A DNA stretch of 60,369 nt from JBBQSU01 sp038234815 (GTDB lineage Bacteria; Planctomycetota; Phycisphaerae; Tepidisphaerales; Tepidisphaeraceae), in assembly GCA_038234815.1 (NCBI GenBank), contig JBBQSU010000004.1, positions 1 through 60,369 on the forward strand, in the 5' to 3' direction. How positions within the stretch are numbered: position 1 is the stretch's first letter; the number at the start of each line of letters is the position of its first letter. The translations under genes and the position numbers were made by a program. The notes under the pieces were generated by a model. It did not search any database. It had not been told where the DNA came from and saw nothing but the letters and a program-made list of their open reading frames with translations. Positions 7,031 through 16,157 of the stretch are shown piece by piece.

Positions 7031-8254
7031 TCAAACCGCTTCGCCGAGGATCATCCGTGCCAGCCGCTTGCCATGGCTGACCTCGATATCCTTGGGCACG
7101 TCCTGCCCGGTCGTGATGTAACTCAGCTTCTTATTCACTTTGCGGACGACATTCAGAACGACGCCAATGTGGGCGGCCTCATCCAGCTTGGTAAATAGAA
7201 TCTTGTCCACGCGGACATCGGCGAATCGCTGAATGGCCAATTCGACACATTCCTGACTCGCTGTGGCAGAAAGCACTAGATGCACTTCATCCGGCTGTGC
7301 TACCTGCAACAGGCCCTTCAACTCGTTCAGTCGCATGGCATCATTGGGACTACGGCCGGCGGTGTCGATCAGCACAAATTCACAGTCGCTCATTTCATCA
7401 ATCGTGGTGCGGAGGTCGTCCTGATTCGACACTACTTTCAAAGTGGAGCCGATGATGTCGGCGTATTTCTTGAGTTGATCCACCGCGGCGATGCGATAGG
7501 TATCGAGCGTGATCAGACCGACTTTCTTGTTTTCGCGGAGCTTTAGATTGGCCGCCAGCTTGGCAATGGTGGTGGTTTTTCCCACGCCGGTGGGGCCAAT
7601 CAAGGCCACCACATGGGGGCCGTGCATCTTGGTGCGGCAGATTGGACCGGCCGAGGGCAGGAGTTTTTCAAGTTGCTCAGCCAGCTTGCTCTGCACGAAC
7701 TCGGCGTTGCTATGGTATTCAGGGCGCAGTTCCAGTTGCAGTGTGCGGATGATGTCGCCGGCCAGTTCCTCGGCAACCTGGTTTTCGATCAGCGTGCGAT
7801 AATAATCGAGGAGGCCTTCGGGCACTTGCGGGCCATCCACCTGCCGCGTGCGTTTTACAAGGTCTTTCACCATGTCCTTCAAAGCGGTCATTTCGTTGGA
7901 GATTGAGGCCATGGCCGCGTTGTTGAAGGCCGGCGTTTCCATCAGCTTGCGGCTGCCTTCAAGTGCATTCCGCGGGGCAGCGGCCGTGGCCACTCCCCCG
8001 CCGCCCGCACTGGCGGCGCGATACGCGGACGGCGCGTGCGCAGCAGCAGCCGAAGACCGGGCACCGATCCCCCGCCGGGGGACGTTCATGCCCTTGCCGG
8101 CGGTGATCTCCACGACGTCGCTGTGGCGCAATCCCATCCAGCGACGCTGCTGGACGGTGCGCGTGTGCAGGATGATCGCATCCGATCCCAGCGATGATTT
8201 CACCGCCGCCAGGGCCTCGGCCATATTGCTCGCTTTGAACGTTTGAAGATTCAT
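7031..8254 (-). CDS. flhF: Flagellar biosynthesis SRP-type GTPase FlhF
   Basis: This 407-residue protein has the FlhF layout: an N-terminal basic domain beginning NLQTFKASNMAEALAAVK, an Ala/Gly-rich linker (about 60-105), an N-domain of helices, and an SRP-type G domain. The G domain has GPTGVGKT at 220-227, DTYRIAAVDQLKKYAD, DTAGRSPND and TKLDEA (G1, insertion box, G3, G4). It places the flagellum at the cell pole and recruits the MS ring. It lies between flhA and flhG, the usual order. No missing catalytic motif was noticed. Confidence 0.95.
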   Translation of the reverse strand: MNLQTFKASNMAEALAAVKSSLGSDAIILHTRTVQQRRWMGLRHSDVVEITAGKGMNVPRRGIGARSSAAAAHAPSAYRAASAGGGGVATAAAPRNALEGSRKLMETPAFNNAAMASISNEMTALKDMVKDLVKRTRQVDGPQVPEGLLDYYRTLIENQVAEELAGDIIRTLQLELRPEYHSNAEFVQSKLAEQLEKLLPSAGPICRTKMHGPHVVALIGPTGVGKTTTIAKLAANLKLRENKKVGLITLDTYRIAAVDQLKKYADIIGSTLKVVSNQDDLRTTIDEMSDCEFVLIDTAGRSPNDAMRLNELKGLLQVAQPDEVHLVLSATASQECVELAIQRFADVRVDKILFTKLDEAAHIGVVLNVVRKVNKKLSYITTGQDVPKDIEVSHGKRLARMILGEAV

Positions 8255-8282
8255 AAAAGTACCGGATCACTTCCCAAAGCAA

Positions 8283-10370
8283 TCATCCATTGAGTCCAAC
8301 CATGCCCACGGCTTCCACGGCCACGTCGGGCGCGACTTCGTTGTATGCCAGCACGGCCACGTGCGGCAGCGAAGACTCGATCATCCGCCTCAGCGCCGAG
8401 CGAATCTGCGGATTGCACAAAATCACGGCGCTCCGGCCCGTCTGCGTCAGTTCCGTAGCCTTCTCCGATATCTGCTTCACCAAAGTCTGCGCCGTTTGCG
8501 GCGGCATCGTGTTGGTGCTGCCGCGGTCGTTGCGCTCGATATGGCCGTTTATCAGGTCCTCCAGCGCCGGATCGAGCGTCAGGCACCACAGCCGGTCGCG
8601 GTCGTCAACAAAACTTTTGCAGATCGTCCGCGAGAGCGCGTTGCGGACGTATTCGGTCAGCACGTCCAGGTCCTTGGTCCGGCTGGCATAATCGCCCAGC
8701 GTCTCAAGGATCGTTTCCAAATCGCGGACCGGAACGCGCTCGCGCAGGAGGTTCTGCATGACTTTTTGAAGCTCGCCGGGCTTAACTAGCGTCGGTATGA
8801 CCTCTTCAACCAGCGCCGGGACACGCGCCTTGAGATTCTCCAGGAGATTTTTCACTTCCTGGCGGGTTAGGAGTTCATAGCCGTGGCTCTTGACCAGTTC
8901 GGTGAGGTGCGTCGCCAGCACCGCAGTGGCTTCAACCACCGTATAGTTGAGCAGTTCGGCTTGTGCCCGCTGGCTTTCGGTAATCCAGTAGGCGGGCAGA
9001 CCGAAGGCCGGCTCGATCGTCTGTTCGGCACCGGGTATCGGGCCTGAAGTGGCCCCGGAATCCATCGCAAGGAACTGGTCGGGATAGGTCACGCCCTTGC
9101 CAAGCGGCTGGCCTTTGATTTTGACGACGTAGTCGTTTGCACCCAACTGCATGTTGTCGCGAATGCGGATCGGCGGGACGATAATTCCCAGTTCGATGGC
9201 GATCTGGCGGCGAATCAGGCTGATGCGGTCGAGCAGGTCCCCGCCCTTGGCCGCATCCACCAGCTTCACCAGCCCATAGCCCACTTCCAGCTCCATCGTG
9301 TCCACGTCCAGCAGCTTCTCCACCTTTTCTGGATCTTTGCGGGACATTTTCGCCTGTTCATCGCGGACGGCCGAGGCCGCCTGTTTCTTCTCTTTCCGGG
9401 TCATCACCACGGCGATTCCGCCACAGCACGAACCGATCACCAATAGTGGAAGCTTGGGCAAATCCGTCAGCGCCAGCACCGCCAGGAAAATGCCGGTGAC
9501 GATCAGCGCCTGCGGTTTGGCGAGCAGTTGGCCCAGCATGTCGTCGCCGAGGTTGGACCGGCCGCTGGTGCGGGTGACGATCAGGCCAGCCGACAGCGAA
9601 ACGATAAAGCCGGGAATCTGGCTGACCAAGCCGTCGCCGATCGTCAACTTCGTATAAACGGTAAGACATCCGAAGATGTCCATATTCCGCTGCACCATCC
9701 CGATATAAATCCCACCGAGGATGTTCACGAAAGTGATGATGATGGCGGCGATGGCGTCGCCGCGGACGAATTTGCTGGCACCGTCCATCGCCCCATAGAA
9801 ATCCGCCTCCTGCGCGATATTTTCGCGCCGGCGCCGGGCTTCAGGTTCGGTAATCATTCCGGCGTTCAGGTCGGCGTCGATGGCCATTTGCTTGCCGGGC
9901 ATGGCATCGAGCGTGAACCTCGCGGCAACTTCGGAAATACGCGTGGCACCCTTGGTAATCACCACGAACTGAATCACCACGATAATGGTGAAGATGATGA
10001 TGCCCACGGCCAGTTGTCCGCGCGTGACAAAATCCGCGAAAGTTTGCACCACTTCGCCGGCGGCGTGTTCACCGGCGTCGTTGGTGAGAATCAGTCGCGT
10101 GGTGGCCACGTTCAGCACCAGCCTGAAAAGCGTTAACGCCAGCAGCAACGACGGGAAAACTGAAAACTCAAGCGGACTTTGCACATAGACCGTCGTAATC
10201 AGAACCAGCGCCGAAATGCTGATGTTGATGATGAGGAGCAAATCCAGCACCTGCGTGGGCAGCGGAACGAGAATGACCATCAGCAGCGAAATCAGCGCGA
10301 ACGGAAAGATCATCGCGCGATTGGCGTGAATCATTGCCAGGATCGGATTGCTCGCCACTGCCACTGCCAT
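8283..10370 (-). CDS. flhA: Flagellar export gate protein FlhA
   Basis: This 695-residue protein is full length for FlhA/FHIPEP. The first ~330 residues carry about eight membrane segments, including a conserved cytoplasmic loop with RGDAIAAIIITFVNILGG. The C-terminal half is the cytoplasmic nonamer-forming domain, beginning with LEVGYGLVKLVD and containing IRIRDNMQL, YWI, TAVLATHLTELVKSHGYEL and LTRQEV segments. It forms the proton-driven gate of the flagellar type III export apparatus with FlhB, FliP, FliQ and FliR, all encoded just upstream. The ATG start has no competing upstream start. Confidence 0.96.
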   Translation of the reverse strand: MAVAVASNPILAMIHANRAMIFPFALISLLMVILVPLPTQVLDLLLIINISISALVLITTVYVQSPLEFSVFPSLLLALTLFRLVLNVATTRLILTNDAGEHAAGEVVQTFADFVTRGQLAVGIIIFTIIVVIQFVVITKGATRISEVAARFTLDAMPGKQMAIDADLNAGMITEPEARRRRENIAQEADFYGAMDGASKFVRGDAIAAIIITFVNILGGIYIGMVQRNMDIFGCLTVYTKLTIGDGLVSQIPGFIVSLSAGLIVTRTSGRSNLGDDMLGQLLAKPQALIVTGIFLAVLALTDLPKLPLLVIGSCCGGIAVVMTRKEKKQAASAVRDEQAKMSRKDPEKVEKLLDVDTMELEVGYGLVKLVDAAKGGDLLDRISLIRRQIAIELGIIVPPIRIRDNMQLGANDYVVKIKGQPLGKGVTYPDQFLAMDSGATSGPIPGAEQTIEPAFGLPAYWITESQRAQAELLNYTVVEATAVLATHLTELVKSHGYELLTRQEVKNLLENLKARVPALVEEVIPTLVKPGELQKVMQNLLRERVPVRDLETILETLGDYASRTKDLDVLTEYVRNALSRTICKSFVDDRDRLWCLTLDPALEDLINGHIERNDRGSTNTMPPQTAQTLVKQISEKATELTQTGRSAVILCNPQIRSALRRMIESSLPHVAVLAYNEVAPDVAVEAVGMVGLNG

Positions 10371-10422
10371 ATTTGATCACTCACTCTTTCGGATCATCCC
10401 ACCGCTGCTTACACGCACACCG

Positions 10423-11517
10423 TCACACGCTGGCCATTTCTCGCTCGCGCGACCGCTTTTTCCCGGTCAGTTCGTAGACATAAGCAAGAATCTCCGCGAC
10501 GGCGGAATAAAATTGCTCGGGGATTTCTTGTCCGACGTTGACCAGCTTGAACAGCGCCCGGGCCAGAGGCTTGCGTTCCAGAATCGGGATGCCGTTTTGG
10601 ATGGCGATTTCACGAATCCGCATGGCCATATAGCCCTGTCCCTTGGCTAGCACCCGCGGGGCGTGCATGGTGCTGCTGTCGTATTTCAGGGCGATCGCGA
10701 ACTCGGTCGGATTCGTTACCACCACGTCGGCGGTGGGAACATCCTTCTTCAGGCGCTCGCGGGCCATCTGCATGGCGATCTGCCTGCGGCGGTTCTTGAT
10801 GTGCGGATCGCCGTCCATCTTCCGCATCTCGTCTTTCACTTCCTGCTTGGTCATCTTCAGGTCGCGCTCCACCCGAAACCGCTGCCAGATGTAATCAAGC
10901 AAGGCCAGCACCAGCAGCAGGATGCCGATGCGCATGCAGATGGAGTAGACGATCTGCCAGGAAAGCCCGAACGCCTGCAGAAAGGAAAGTTGCTGAGAGA
11001 GCACAATGTCGCCAAGGCGACCGTGTACGGCCGAATAGGCCGTCAGGCCCACCAGCGCCATTTTCGCCACGCTCATTACCAGCTTCATCGCGCCCTGGCC
11101 CTGGCCGAAGATACGTTGCAGTCCTCGGACCGGATTGAGCGCGCCGAAATTCGGCGTGATCCGCTTGGTGGAAAAACTAAAGCCCGTCTGGGCCATGTTG
11201 GCCCCGATCCCCACCAGCCCCAAACCGGCAAACAGCGGAAACATCGAAGCTCCCACTACCTTCGCGGCGTTGGTCCAAATCTGTAGGGGCGATTGCGTAT
11301 TGAAATCCGCGATTGACCGGGCTGACAGGCTTTCGGCCATAAGACTCTTGAGCGCGGTGATGATATCGCCGCCAAACCACTTCAGCAGGACCATGATGCC
11401 CACCAGCAGCGCCGCAGACGACAGGTCCATGCTGCGCGCGATATTCCCCTGCTCGCGGGCTTCCTGCCTGCGCCGCGGGGTTGGGGCTTCTGTTTTTTCT
11501 CCAGCGTCTTCTGCCAT
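10423..11517 (-). CDS. flhB: Flagellar export switch protein FlhB
   Basis: This 364-residue protein begins with the typical ED.GEKTEAPTPRRRQEAREQG segment, has four hydrophobic segments, and ends with the cytoplasmic FlhBC domain. The autocleavage site is N269-P270 in VVTNPTEFAIAL. The usual NPTH is NPTE here: the scissile Asn-Pro pair is kept and His is replaced by Glu. FlhB switches export specificity from rod/hook to filament substrates in response to FliK, which is also in this locus. Gene order fliR-flhB-flhA is standard. Confidence 0.95.
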   Translation of the reverse strand: MAEDAGEKTEAPTPRRRQEAREQGNIARSMDLSSAALLVGIMVLLKWFGGDIITALKSLMAESLSARSIADFNTQSPLQIWTNAAKVVGASMFPLFAGLGLVGIGANMAQTGFSFSTKRITPNFGALNPVRGLQRIFGQGQGAMKLVMSVAKMALVGLTAYSAVHGRLGDIVLSQQLSFLQAFGLSWQIVYSICMRIGILLLVLALLDYIWQRFRVERDLKMTKQEVKDEMRKMDGDPHIKNRRRQIAMQMARERLKKDVPTADVVVTNPTEFAIALKYDSSTMHAPRVLAKGQGYMAMRIREIAIQNGIPILERKPLARALFKLVNVGQEIPEQFYSAVAEILAYVYELTGKKRSREREMASV

Positions 11518-11537
11518 CCGTGGCTCTCAGTAAAATC

Positions 11538-12314
11538 TCAACCCGTAATCGGGTGCGTCCATGCCTGCCTGACCGAGTGCATGCCATCCAACACCGCGCT
11601 GCTCATCACCTGGCTGCTCATCACCAGTCCGGCGATCAGCACGATCATGCCAATGACCGACCGCAGGGTCATGCCCGCGCTCATGACGTTCATCTGCGGA
11701 ACCGTCTTGCCAATAAATCCAAGCGAAAGATCGACGACCAAAATTGTCACCATCATCGGCGCGGCCAGTTGCATGGCGAGTGTGGTGGATGCATGGAACA
11801 GGCCGATAAGCGTTTCAAACAGCGGGCGGTCGATGTACACCGAAAGGAGTGGCAGCGACGAGAAGCTGTCATGCAACCCGCGCAGCATTGCATGATGTCC
11901 GCGGACCACGAGGAATATCACCAGCAGGAGCATGAAGTAGGCGTCACTGACCACCGAGCCTTGCGACCCGAACTGCGGATCGAGGACCGCGCCAATGTTC
12001 AGGCCCATCTGCTGGCCAATGATTTCGCCCGCCCACTGCACGGCGATGAACACGAAACTGAGGATCATTCCCATCGCCAGGCCATACATCATCTCCCCGC
12101 CAATGGCCACTGCGGTCTGCCAGGCGCTGGGTGGAAACACTACCGCCTGTTTGACCGAGGAAACCATTGAGAAGGCGATCACCAGGGCCAGCATCGCGCG
12201 CACGCGTCGCGGAACGCGCCGGCTGCCGAACAGCGGCGCAAAGATCATCATGCCGGCGACTCGAAAGAGGACCAGCACGAAGACCGGGGCGAGTTTGAAC
12301 GTTTCGTCGTTCAT
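11538..12314 (-). CDS. fliR: Flagellar export gate protein FliR
   Basis: This 258-residue membrane protein has about six hydrophobic segments. The recognisable FliR features are FRVAGMMIFAPLFGSRRVPRR near the N terminus (about 17-37), a GEMMYGLAMGMILSFVF segment, and GEIIGQQMGLNIG in the middle. It forms the cone-shaped export gate with FliP5 and FliQ4. It starts 10 bases after the fliQ stop and precedes flhB by 20 bases, so translation is probably coupled. Confidence 0.95.
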   Translation of the reverse strand: MNDETFKLAPVFVLVLFRVAGMMIFAPLFGSRRVPRRVRAMLALVIAFSMVSSVKQAVVFPPSAWQTAVAIGGEMMYGLAMGMILSFVFIAVQWAGEIIGQQMGLNIGAVLDPQFGSQGSVVSDAYFMLLLVIFLVVRGHHAMLRGLHDSFSSLPLLSVYIDRPLFETLIGLFHASTTLAMQLAAPMMVTILVVDLSLGFIGKTVPQMNVMSAGMTLRSVIGMIVLIAGLVMSSQVMSSAVLDGMHSVRQAWTHPITG

Positions 12315-12324
12315 GCGCGGTCTC

Positions 12325-12597
12325 TTATTGGGCTGCGGGGTTTGCTAAAATCAGGGCGGTGTATTCGAGAAGCCGATGCCCAATCCACGGCATCAGCAAA
12401 ATCGCCGCGACGATCATCGAGACGATCTTGGGAATGAAGGCCAGCGTCTGTTCCTGGATCTGCGTGACCGCTTGCAGGAGCGACACCAGGATGCCCACCA
12501 CCAACCCGATGAGTAGCATCGGCGCCGAGACGATTAGGGCAAGCAATAGACTTTGACGAACCAGTTCTGTGGCGTGGTCGATCGACATGTTGCACAC
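12325..12597 (-). CDS. fliQ: Flagellar export gate protein FliQ
   Basis: This 90-residue protein, normal for FliQ, has two transmembrane helices (about 15-38 and 55-76). It carries the conserved ALIVSAPMLLIGLVVGILVS first helix, a QAVTQIQEQTLAFIPKI connecting loop with the family QEQTL motif, and a second hydrophobic helix. Upstream in-frame extension is not needed; the ATG gives the expected start. It assembles with FliP and FliR, whose genes flank it. Confidence 0.94.
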   Translation of the reverse strand: MCNMSIDHATELVRQSLLLALIVSAPMLLIGLVVGILVSLLQAVTQIQEQTLAFIPKIVSMIVAAILLMPWIGHRLLEYTALILANPAAQ

Positions 12598-12673
12598 CCT
12601 TCCATGAGTGGTGCGATCTTTTTAATCGGTCGACCCGCGCGTTCATCCATGAACGATCGATCGTCCGATAACT

Positions 12674-13525
12674 TCAAGTGATAAAACTACCCATCAACCC
12701 GCCGGTAATCAAGCGCCATCCGTCCACTAAAACAAAAAGAAGCAGTTTGAACGGCAGGGATACCAGAACTGGAGGAAGCATCATCATGCCCATGCTGATT
12801 AGCACCGTGCTGATGACCATATCGATCACCAGGAAGGGCAGGTAGATTTTGAAGCCCATCCAGAATGCGGTTTTGAGTTCGCTGAGCATAAATCCCGGCA
12901 CCAGCGAGCCAAAACTCACGTCCTTCCAGGTCTTGGGCTTTTCGCCCGAAAAATCTGAGAAAAGGAAGACGTCCTCGTCGTTGTCGGCCTTACGAATCTG
13001 CCCGATCATAAAATCGCGGAGCGGCAGTTGTCCGATCGACAGCGCGCTCTTCTGGTCGATCTTGCCTTCCAGGTAGGGTTGGAGCGCTTCGGAGTTCAAT
13101 CGCCCCCACGTAGGCCCCATCACGACGAAGGTCATGAACAGGGCCAGCCCGATGAGAATCTGGTTGGGCGGAAGTTGCTGCGTGCCCAGCGCCTGACGCA
13201 GCAACGAAAGCACGATGATGATGCGCGTGAAGCTGGTCATCATAATCATGATGGCCGGCGCCAGCGACAGGATGGTAAGCAAGACGATGATCTGCATCGC
13301 CGACGAAAAATTTTCGCGTTTGGTCAGGTCGGGCAGTTGGATGGGGCCGGCGGGGCCGCCAAAAACGGGGCCGAGCGGCAACGTCGGTGGGGTTAGGCGC
13401 GCATCGGGCGAAATTTCCGTCGGCGCTGCCTGGCCTTTTGCAGGCGAAATCGCCGATAGGATGATCAGCGGAAATAGCAGCCAGCCGGCGAGGCAGGCGA
13501 AATTGAATGGAGAATCCGTTCTCAT
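12674..13525 (-). CDS. fliP: Flagellar export gate protein FliP
   Basis: This 283-residue protein has a probable N-terminal cleaved signal (hydrophobic core at about 9-27), usual for FliP, then the FliP domain. Recognisable features are a LSLAPAIMIMMTSFTRIIIV segment, RQALGTQQLPPNQILIGLAL, the FMTFVVMGPTW motif, and a C-terminal VLISMGMMMLPPVLVSLPFK helix with LVDGW. FliP is the pentameric core of the export gate. The gene sits between fliO and fliQ, as expected. Confidence 0.95.
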   Translation of the reverse strand: MRTDSPFNFACLAGWLLFPLIILSAISPAKGQAAPTEISPDARLTPPTLPLGPVFGGPAGPIQLPDLTKRENFSSAMQIIVLLTILSLAPAIMIMMTSFTRIIIVLSLLRQALGTQQLPPNQILIGLALFMTFVVMGPTWGRLNSEALQPYLEGKIDQKSALSIGQLPLRDFMIGQIRKADNDEDVFLFSDFSGEKPKTWKDVSFGSLVPGFMLSELKTAFWMGFKIYLPFLVIDMVISTVLISMGMMMLPPVLVSLPFKLLLFVLVDGWRLITGGLMGSFIT

Positions 13526-13562
13526 TCAGCGTTCAGACCTGATTGTTAAACGACTGCCGATC

Positions 13563-14198
13563 TCATCGCTTGAGCTTTTCTGAGATCTCTCGAACTTTTT
13601 CCGTCAGCCCGCCTATTTCGATCTGCGCCGCAGCCAGCGATGGCTCGGTTCGATCGACGTCCGTTGACGCGACCGTCGGAATTTCATCGTCAAACTGCTC
13701 CCGCGCCCGGCCAAAGAGCGAACCAAACCGTGTGGCCATTGGCGGGGTCGAACCGCCCACCTGACCAATCAACTCCGCCACTTCATCGGGATCCGTGATT
13801 TGCGCCAGCGCGCTGATCGATCCGCCGCTGTCGGCCGCCACGATCACGCGCCGGCCCACTTGCAGCAGCAGCACCTGTTGCCGCGGGGCGATCGTTGTAC
13901 GGGCCAGCACCTTCACGCTGCGGTTTGCCGACGCCACCGCCGGAAGACCGAAGAACCGTCGGGCAGACCAACGAAAAACCAGGATCAGGCCAATCACTAC
14001 CGCCAGCGCGCCGGCCACGCGCATCATGTCCAACCCCGTCTCCATCTGCACCGGGCTGCCCGGCGCAATGACATTGCTGACTTCAGCCGGCCTGCGGATC
14101 GTCGTGTGGTCGAAGTCGCTGGGCCGGGTCGTCGTCTGTCCCACGGCCAGACCGCCGCACCCCAGTACGATGCACAGCACGGTCGCGCGAAAATTCAC
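13563..14198 (-). CDS. fliO: FliO-like flagellar biosynthesis protein
   Basis: This 211-residue protein has a hydrophobic N-terminal signal-like segment (about 7-20). A transmembrane segment (AGALAVVIGLILVFRW, about 63-78) is followed by the FliO core: KVLARTTIAPRQQVLLLQVG and RRVIVAADSGG (about 94-125). The C-terminal 70 residues are a coiled, charged tail absent from short FliO proteins. FliO is an assembly factor for FliP. The start overlaps the fliN stop by 4 bases and fliP follows, so the position strongly supports the call despite low family conservation. Confidence 0.88.
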   Translation of the reverse strand: MNFRATVLCIVLGCGGLAVGQTTTRPSDFDHTTIRRPAEVSNVIAPGSPVQMETGLDMMRVAGALAVVIGLILVFRWSARRFFGLPAVASANRSVKVLARTTIAPRQQVLLLQVGRRVIVAADSGGSISALAQITDPDEVAELIGQVGGSTPPMATRFGSLFGRAREQFDDEIPTVASTDVDRTEPSLAAAQIEIGGLTEKVREISEKLKR

Positions 14199-14800
14199 AG
14201 CCCTTCGTCCTTCACGCCGGCAACGATCTCGTTGACACGCACGCAGAAATTATCGTTCAGCACAAGCACCTCTCCGCGGGCCACCAGCCGGTCGTTGACG
14301 AAGACGTCCACCGGATCGCCGGCTAGTTTATCCAACTCCACCACTGAACCTTCGGACAACTTCAGTACGTCTTCCACCAGCATCCGCGTGCGACCCAATT
14401 CGATTTTGACATCCAGGTCGACGTCGCGGAGCAGATCGATGCTCGACACCTGTACGTCCTGCATTACCTGCTGGAAATTCGGAAGCTCAAATCCTGCGGT
14501 GGAAGGGAGCGGCACGGGCGGTAGCTGCGCCGGCTTAACCGGTGCGCCGGCGTTACGGAATGAACTGAGCGGCGCCGCGGGCAAAGCGCCCGTTGGGTCT
14601 TCAAAATTCGCGGTCTTAAGTAGTTCGTCGATGGAGGCCTGTGCATCGGCCAGAGCGTCGGTCATGCCGGCGGTATCGGCGGTTGATTCGGCGTGTGCTT
14701 CGGTGGGAGGATCGAACGATGCGTTGGCAAATATTGCGTCGGCGGAATCAGCCGCGACATTTTCGCCAGGAACGGGGTCGGGGTTTTGGGCTTCGGCCAT
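14195..14800 (-). CDS. fliN: Flagellar motor switch protein FliN (long form)
   Basis: The C-terminal 80 residues (about 120-200) form a standard SpoA domain: LLRDVDLDVKIELGRTRM, LKLSEGSVVELDKLAGDPVD, VNDRLVARGEVLV and NFCVRVNEI. The first ~115 residues are an acidic, Ala/Pro-rich extension without known domain, longer than that of FliN from enteric bacteria. It builds the C-ring with FliG, and normally FliM, which is not encoded in this window. The stop overlaps the fliO start by 4 bases and fliL lies 100 bases upstream. Confidence 0.93.
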   Translation of the reverse strand: MAEAQNPDPVPGENVAADSADAIFANASFDPPTEAHAESTADTAGMTDALADAQASIDELLKTANFEDPTGALPAAPLSSFRNAGAPVKPAQLPPVPLPSTAGFELPNFQQVMQDVQVSSIDLLRDVDLDVKIELGRTRMLVEDVLKLSEGSVVELDKLAGDPVDVFVNDRLVARGEVLVLNDNFCVRVNEIVAGVKDEGL

Positions 14801-14900
14801 TGTTCACCATCCTTGGCGAAAAACCGATTCTGACGGGCACAGGGCTTTGTCTCAGACTACTCTCGTCCGATAACAACCGCAACGTGCGAGTGGTTCAGCC

Positions 14901-15551
14901 CTAGTAGTCCGTCCGAAATGCAATGCATCGCGGAACCAGCACCTCGTCGATCATTTTCTCACCGACGATTTCGTCGAGCTGATATTTGATCTGCCGGCGG
15001 AGCGTTTCCAGGCCCGGTTCGGTGCCGCCGTCCAATTTGGACGGATCCATCTGCGCAATGATCGTCCGAATCCGATCTTTTATCAAGGCCTCCCGGTCCT
15101 TGATCTTCTGCTTGACGGTGGTTTCAAACTCGCCACGCGTGGCGGCGTAAATCGCGACGTCATATAAAAAGGTTCGGCCCGAGCGTTTATTGGGCGCGCG
15201 AAATTCAAGCACGGAGACTTCGACGGGGAATTTTTTGTCGCGGACGCCAGGTGCGCCGGCATCACCGTGCGAGCCTTCGCCGGCAGCCGCTCCACCATGT
15301 TCGGCAGCGGCACCACGCTCGGATTCCACGGACACCGCTTCGGTGGCTTCAGCCCCTGCGGCCGATTTTGGTACCCCCCCGGACAAAAATTTGAAGCCGG
15401 CGAACAGGACGACGGCTTCGATAATCATTGCCCCACCCAGCAACACGGGGGTTTTGCTCATCAGCCCCCCGCCTTTGGGCTTCTCGACCGGTTCGTGTTT
15501 TTTTTCGGCCGGGGGGGCTTCCCTCTTTTTCGCTTCTTCTGCCATGACCAT
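14901..15551 (-). CDS. fliL: Flagellar basal body-associated protein FliL
   Basis: This 216-residue protein has a charged cytoplasmic N terminus (KKREAPPAEKKHEPVEKPKG), one transmembrane helix (PVLLGGAMIIEAVVLFAGF, about 35-54) and an Ala/Gly/Glu-rich periplasmic linker. The FliL domain follows and ends ELDEIVGEKMIDEVLVPR-like (YQLDEIVGEKMIDEVLV). FliL supports stator function at the motor. Its usual neighbours motA and motB are absent between it and flbD. The FliL-specific C-terminal helix and strand pattern (TLRRQIKYQL) is intact. Confidence 0.92.
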   Translation of the reverse strand: MVMAEEAKKREAPPAEKKHEPVEKPKGGGLMSKTPVLLGGAMIIEAVVLFAGFKFLSGGVPKSAAGAEATEAVSVESERGAAAEHGGAAAGEGSHGDAGAPGVRDKKFPVEVSVLEFRAPNKRSGRTFLYDVAIYAATRGEFETTVKQKIKDREALIKDRIRTIIAQMDPSKLDGGTEPGLETLRRQIKYQLDEIVGEKMIDEVLVPRCIAFRTDY

Positions 15552-15663
15552 CTCTCGGTATCAACACAGGGGAATCAAGGCCTTTCCGAACAGCGCCTTC
15601 TATTCCTGTATCGGCAGAAGATGCAGGAGAATCATCAGATGAAGACGGAATGTGTGGTATTTA

Positions 15664-15692
15664 TCGCAGAAAGCGCAGAATCTGCGCCCTCA
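15664..15692. repeat. REP-like palindromic repeat, copy 1
   Basis: In the 194-base gap between the flbD stop and the fliL start, the block atcgcag followed by gcgcagaatctgcgccctc forms a perfect gcgcag/ctgcgc hairpin with a 3-base loop. It matches the core of the repeat at 32819-32849. The rest of this gap shows no gene and no convincing promoter. Confidence 0.5.
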
Positions 15693-15745
15693 GCGGCTTT
15701 CACAGAGACCGCTCGGTCTGACGATGACCGTTTTGAAGCCCCGAT

Positions 15746-15940
15746 TCAGTCGGTGATCGGCCTGCGCACAATGCGGGCATAATCGATCGCCCGGCGCATC
15801 ACTTCCTGAAGGGTTTCCTTCACCATGAGCTTGTCCCCACCATCCGTGCAGACCACCGTATCGGGCGTACACTCGACGTAGCGGATCTTATCGGCGTTGA
15901 TGACGAATTTTTGGCCGTTGAGGCGTGTAAGAGAGATCAT
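15746..15940 (-). CDS. flbD: FlbD/SwrD-like flagellar protein
   Basis: Read from the internal ATG at 15938-15940, this is a 64-residue protein beginning MISLTRLNGQKFVINADKIR, the conserved start of FlbD/SwrD proteins. It continues with YVECTPDTVVCTDGGDKLMV and ends with a helix containing VMRRAIDYARIV. The upstream extension to 15979 adds 13 residues that the family lacks. SwrD of Bacillus increases motor power through the stators. It sits between flgE and fliL, the normal place, but motA/motB that usually follow are missing. Confidence 0.9.
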   Translation of the reverse strand: MISLTRLNGQKFVINADKIRYVECTPDTVVCTDGGDKLMVKETLQEVMRRAIDYARIVRRPITD

Positions 15941-16157
15941 CCTGATCCGGGGAGGATTAAGGCTGAAGTTGGAATCCACAGGCGGCGAAACGGGGTGCGT
16001 AATCGGGTCAGCCCAGTATCACCGACATTTCACATCCAACTGCAATCGGCTCCTCCCCCTCCTTGTTTTTAAATTGCCCCCGCGACGAAAGAGTAAACAC
16101 TCTTGTAGCATGGGGCTGAGAATCAAAAATGCCCAGCGCGCGGCCGGGCGCGGTTTA

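Noticed and set aside
13800..14873. 357-codon plus-strand frame
   Set aside because: It is antisense to fliO and fliN, both supported by motifs and gene order. The translation is Arg/His/Ser-rich noise.
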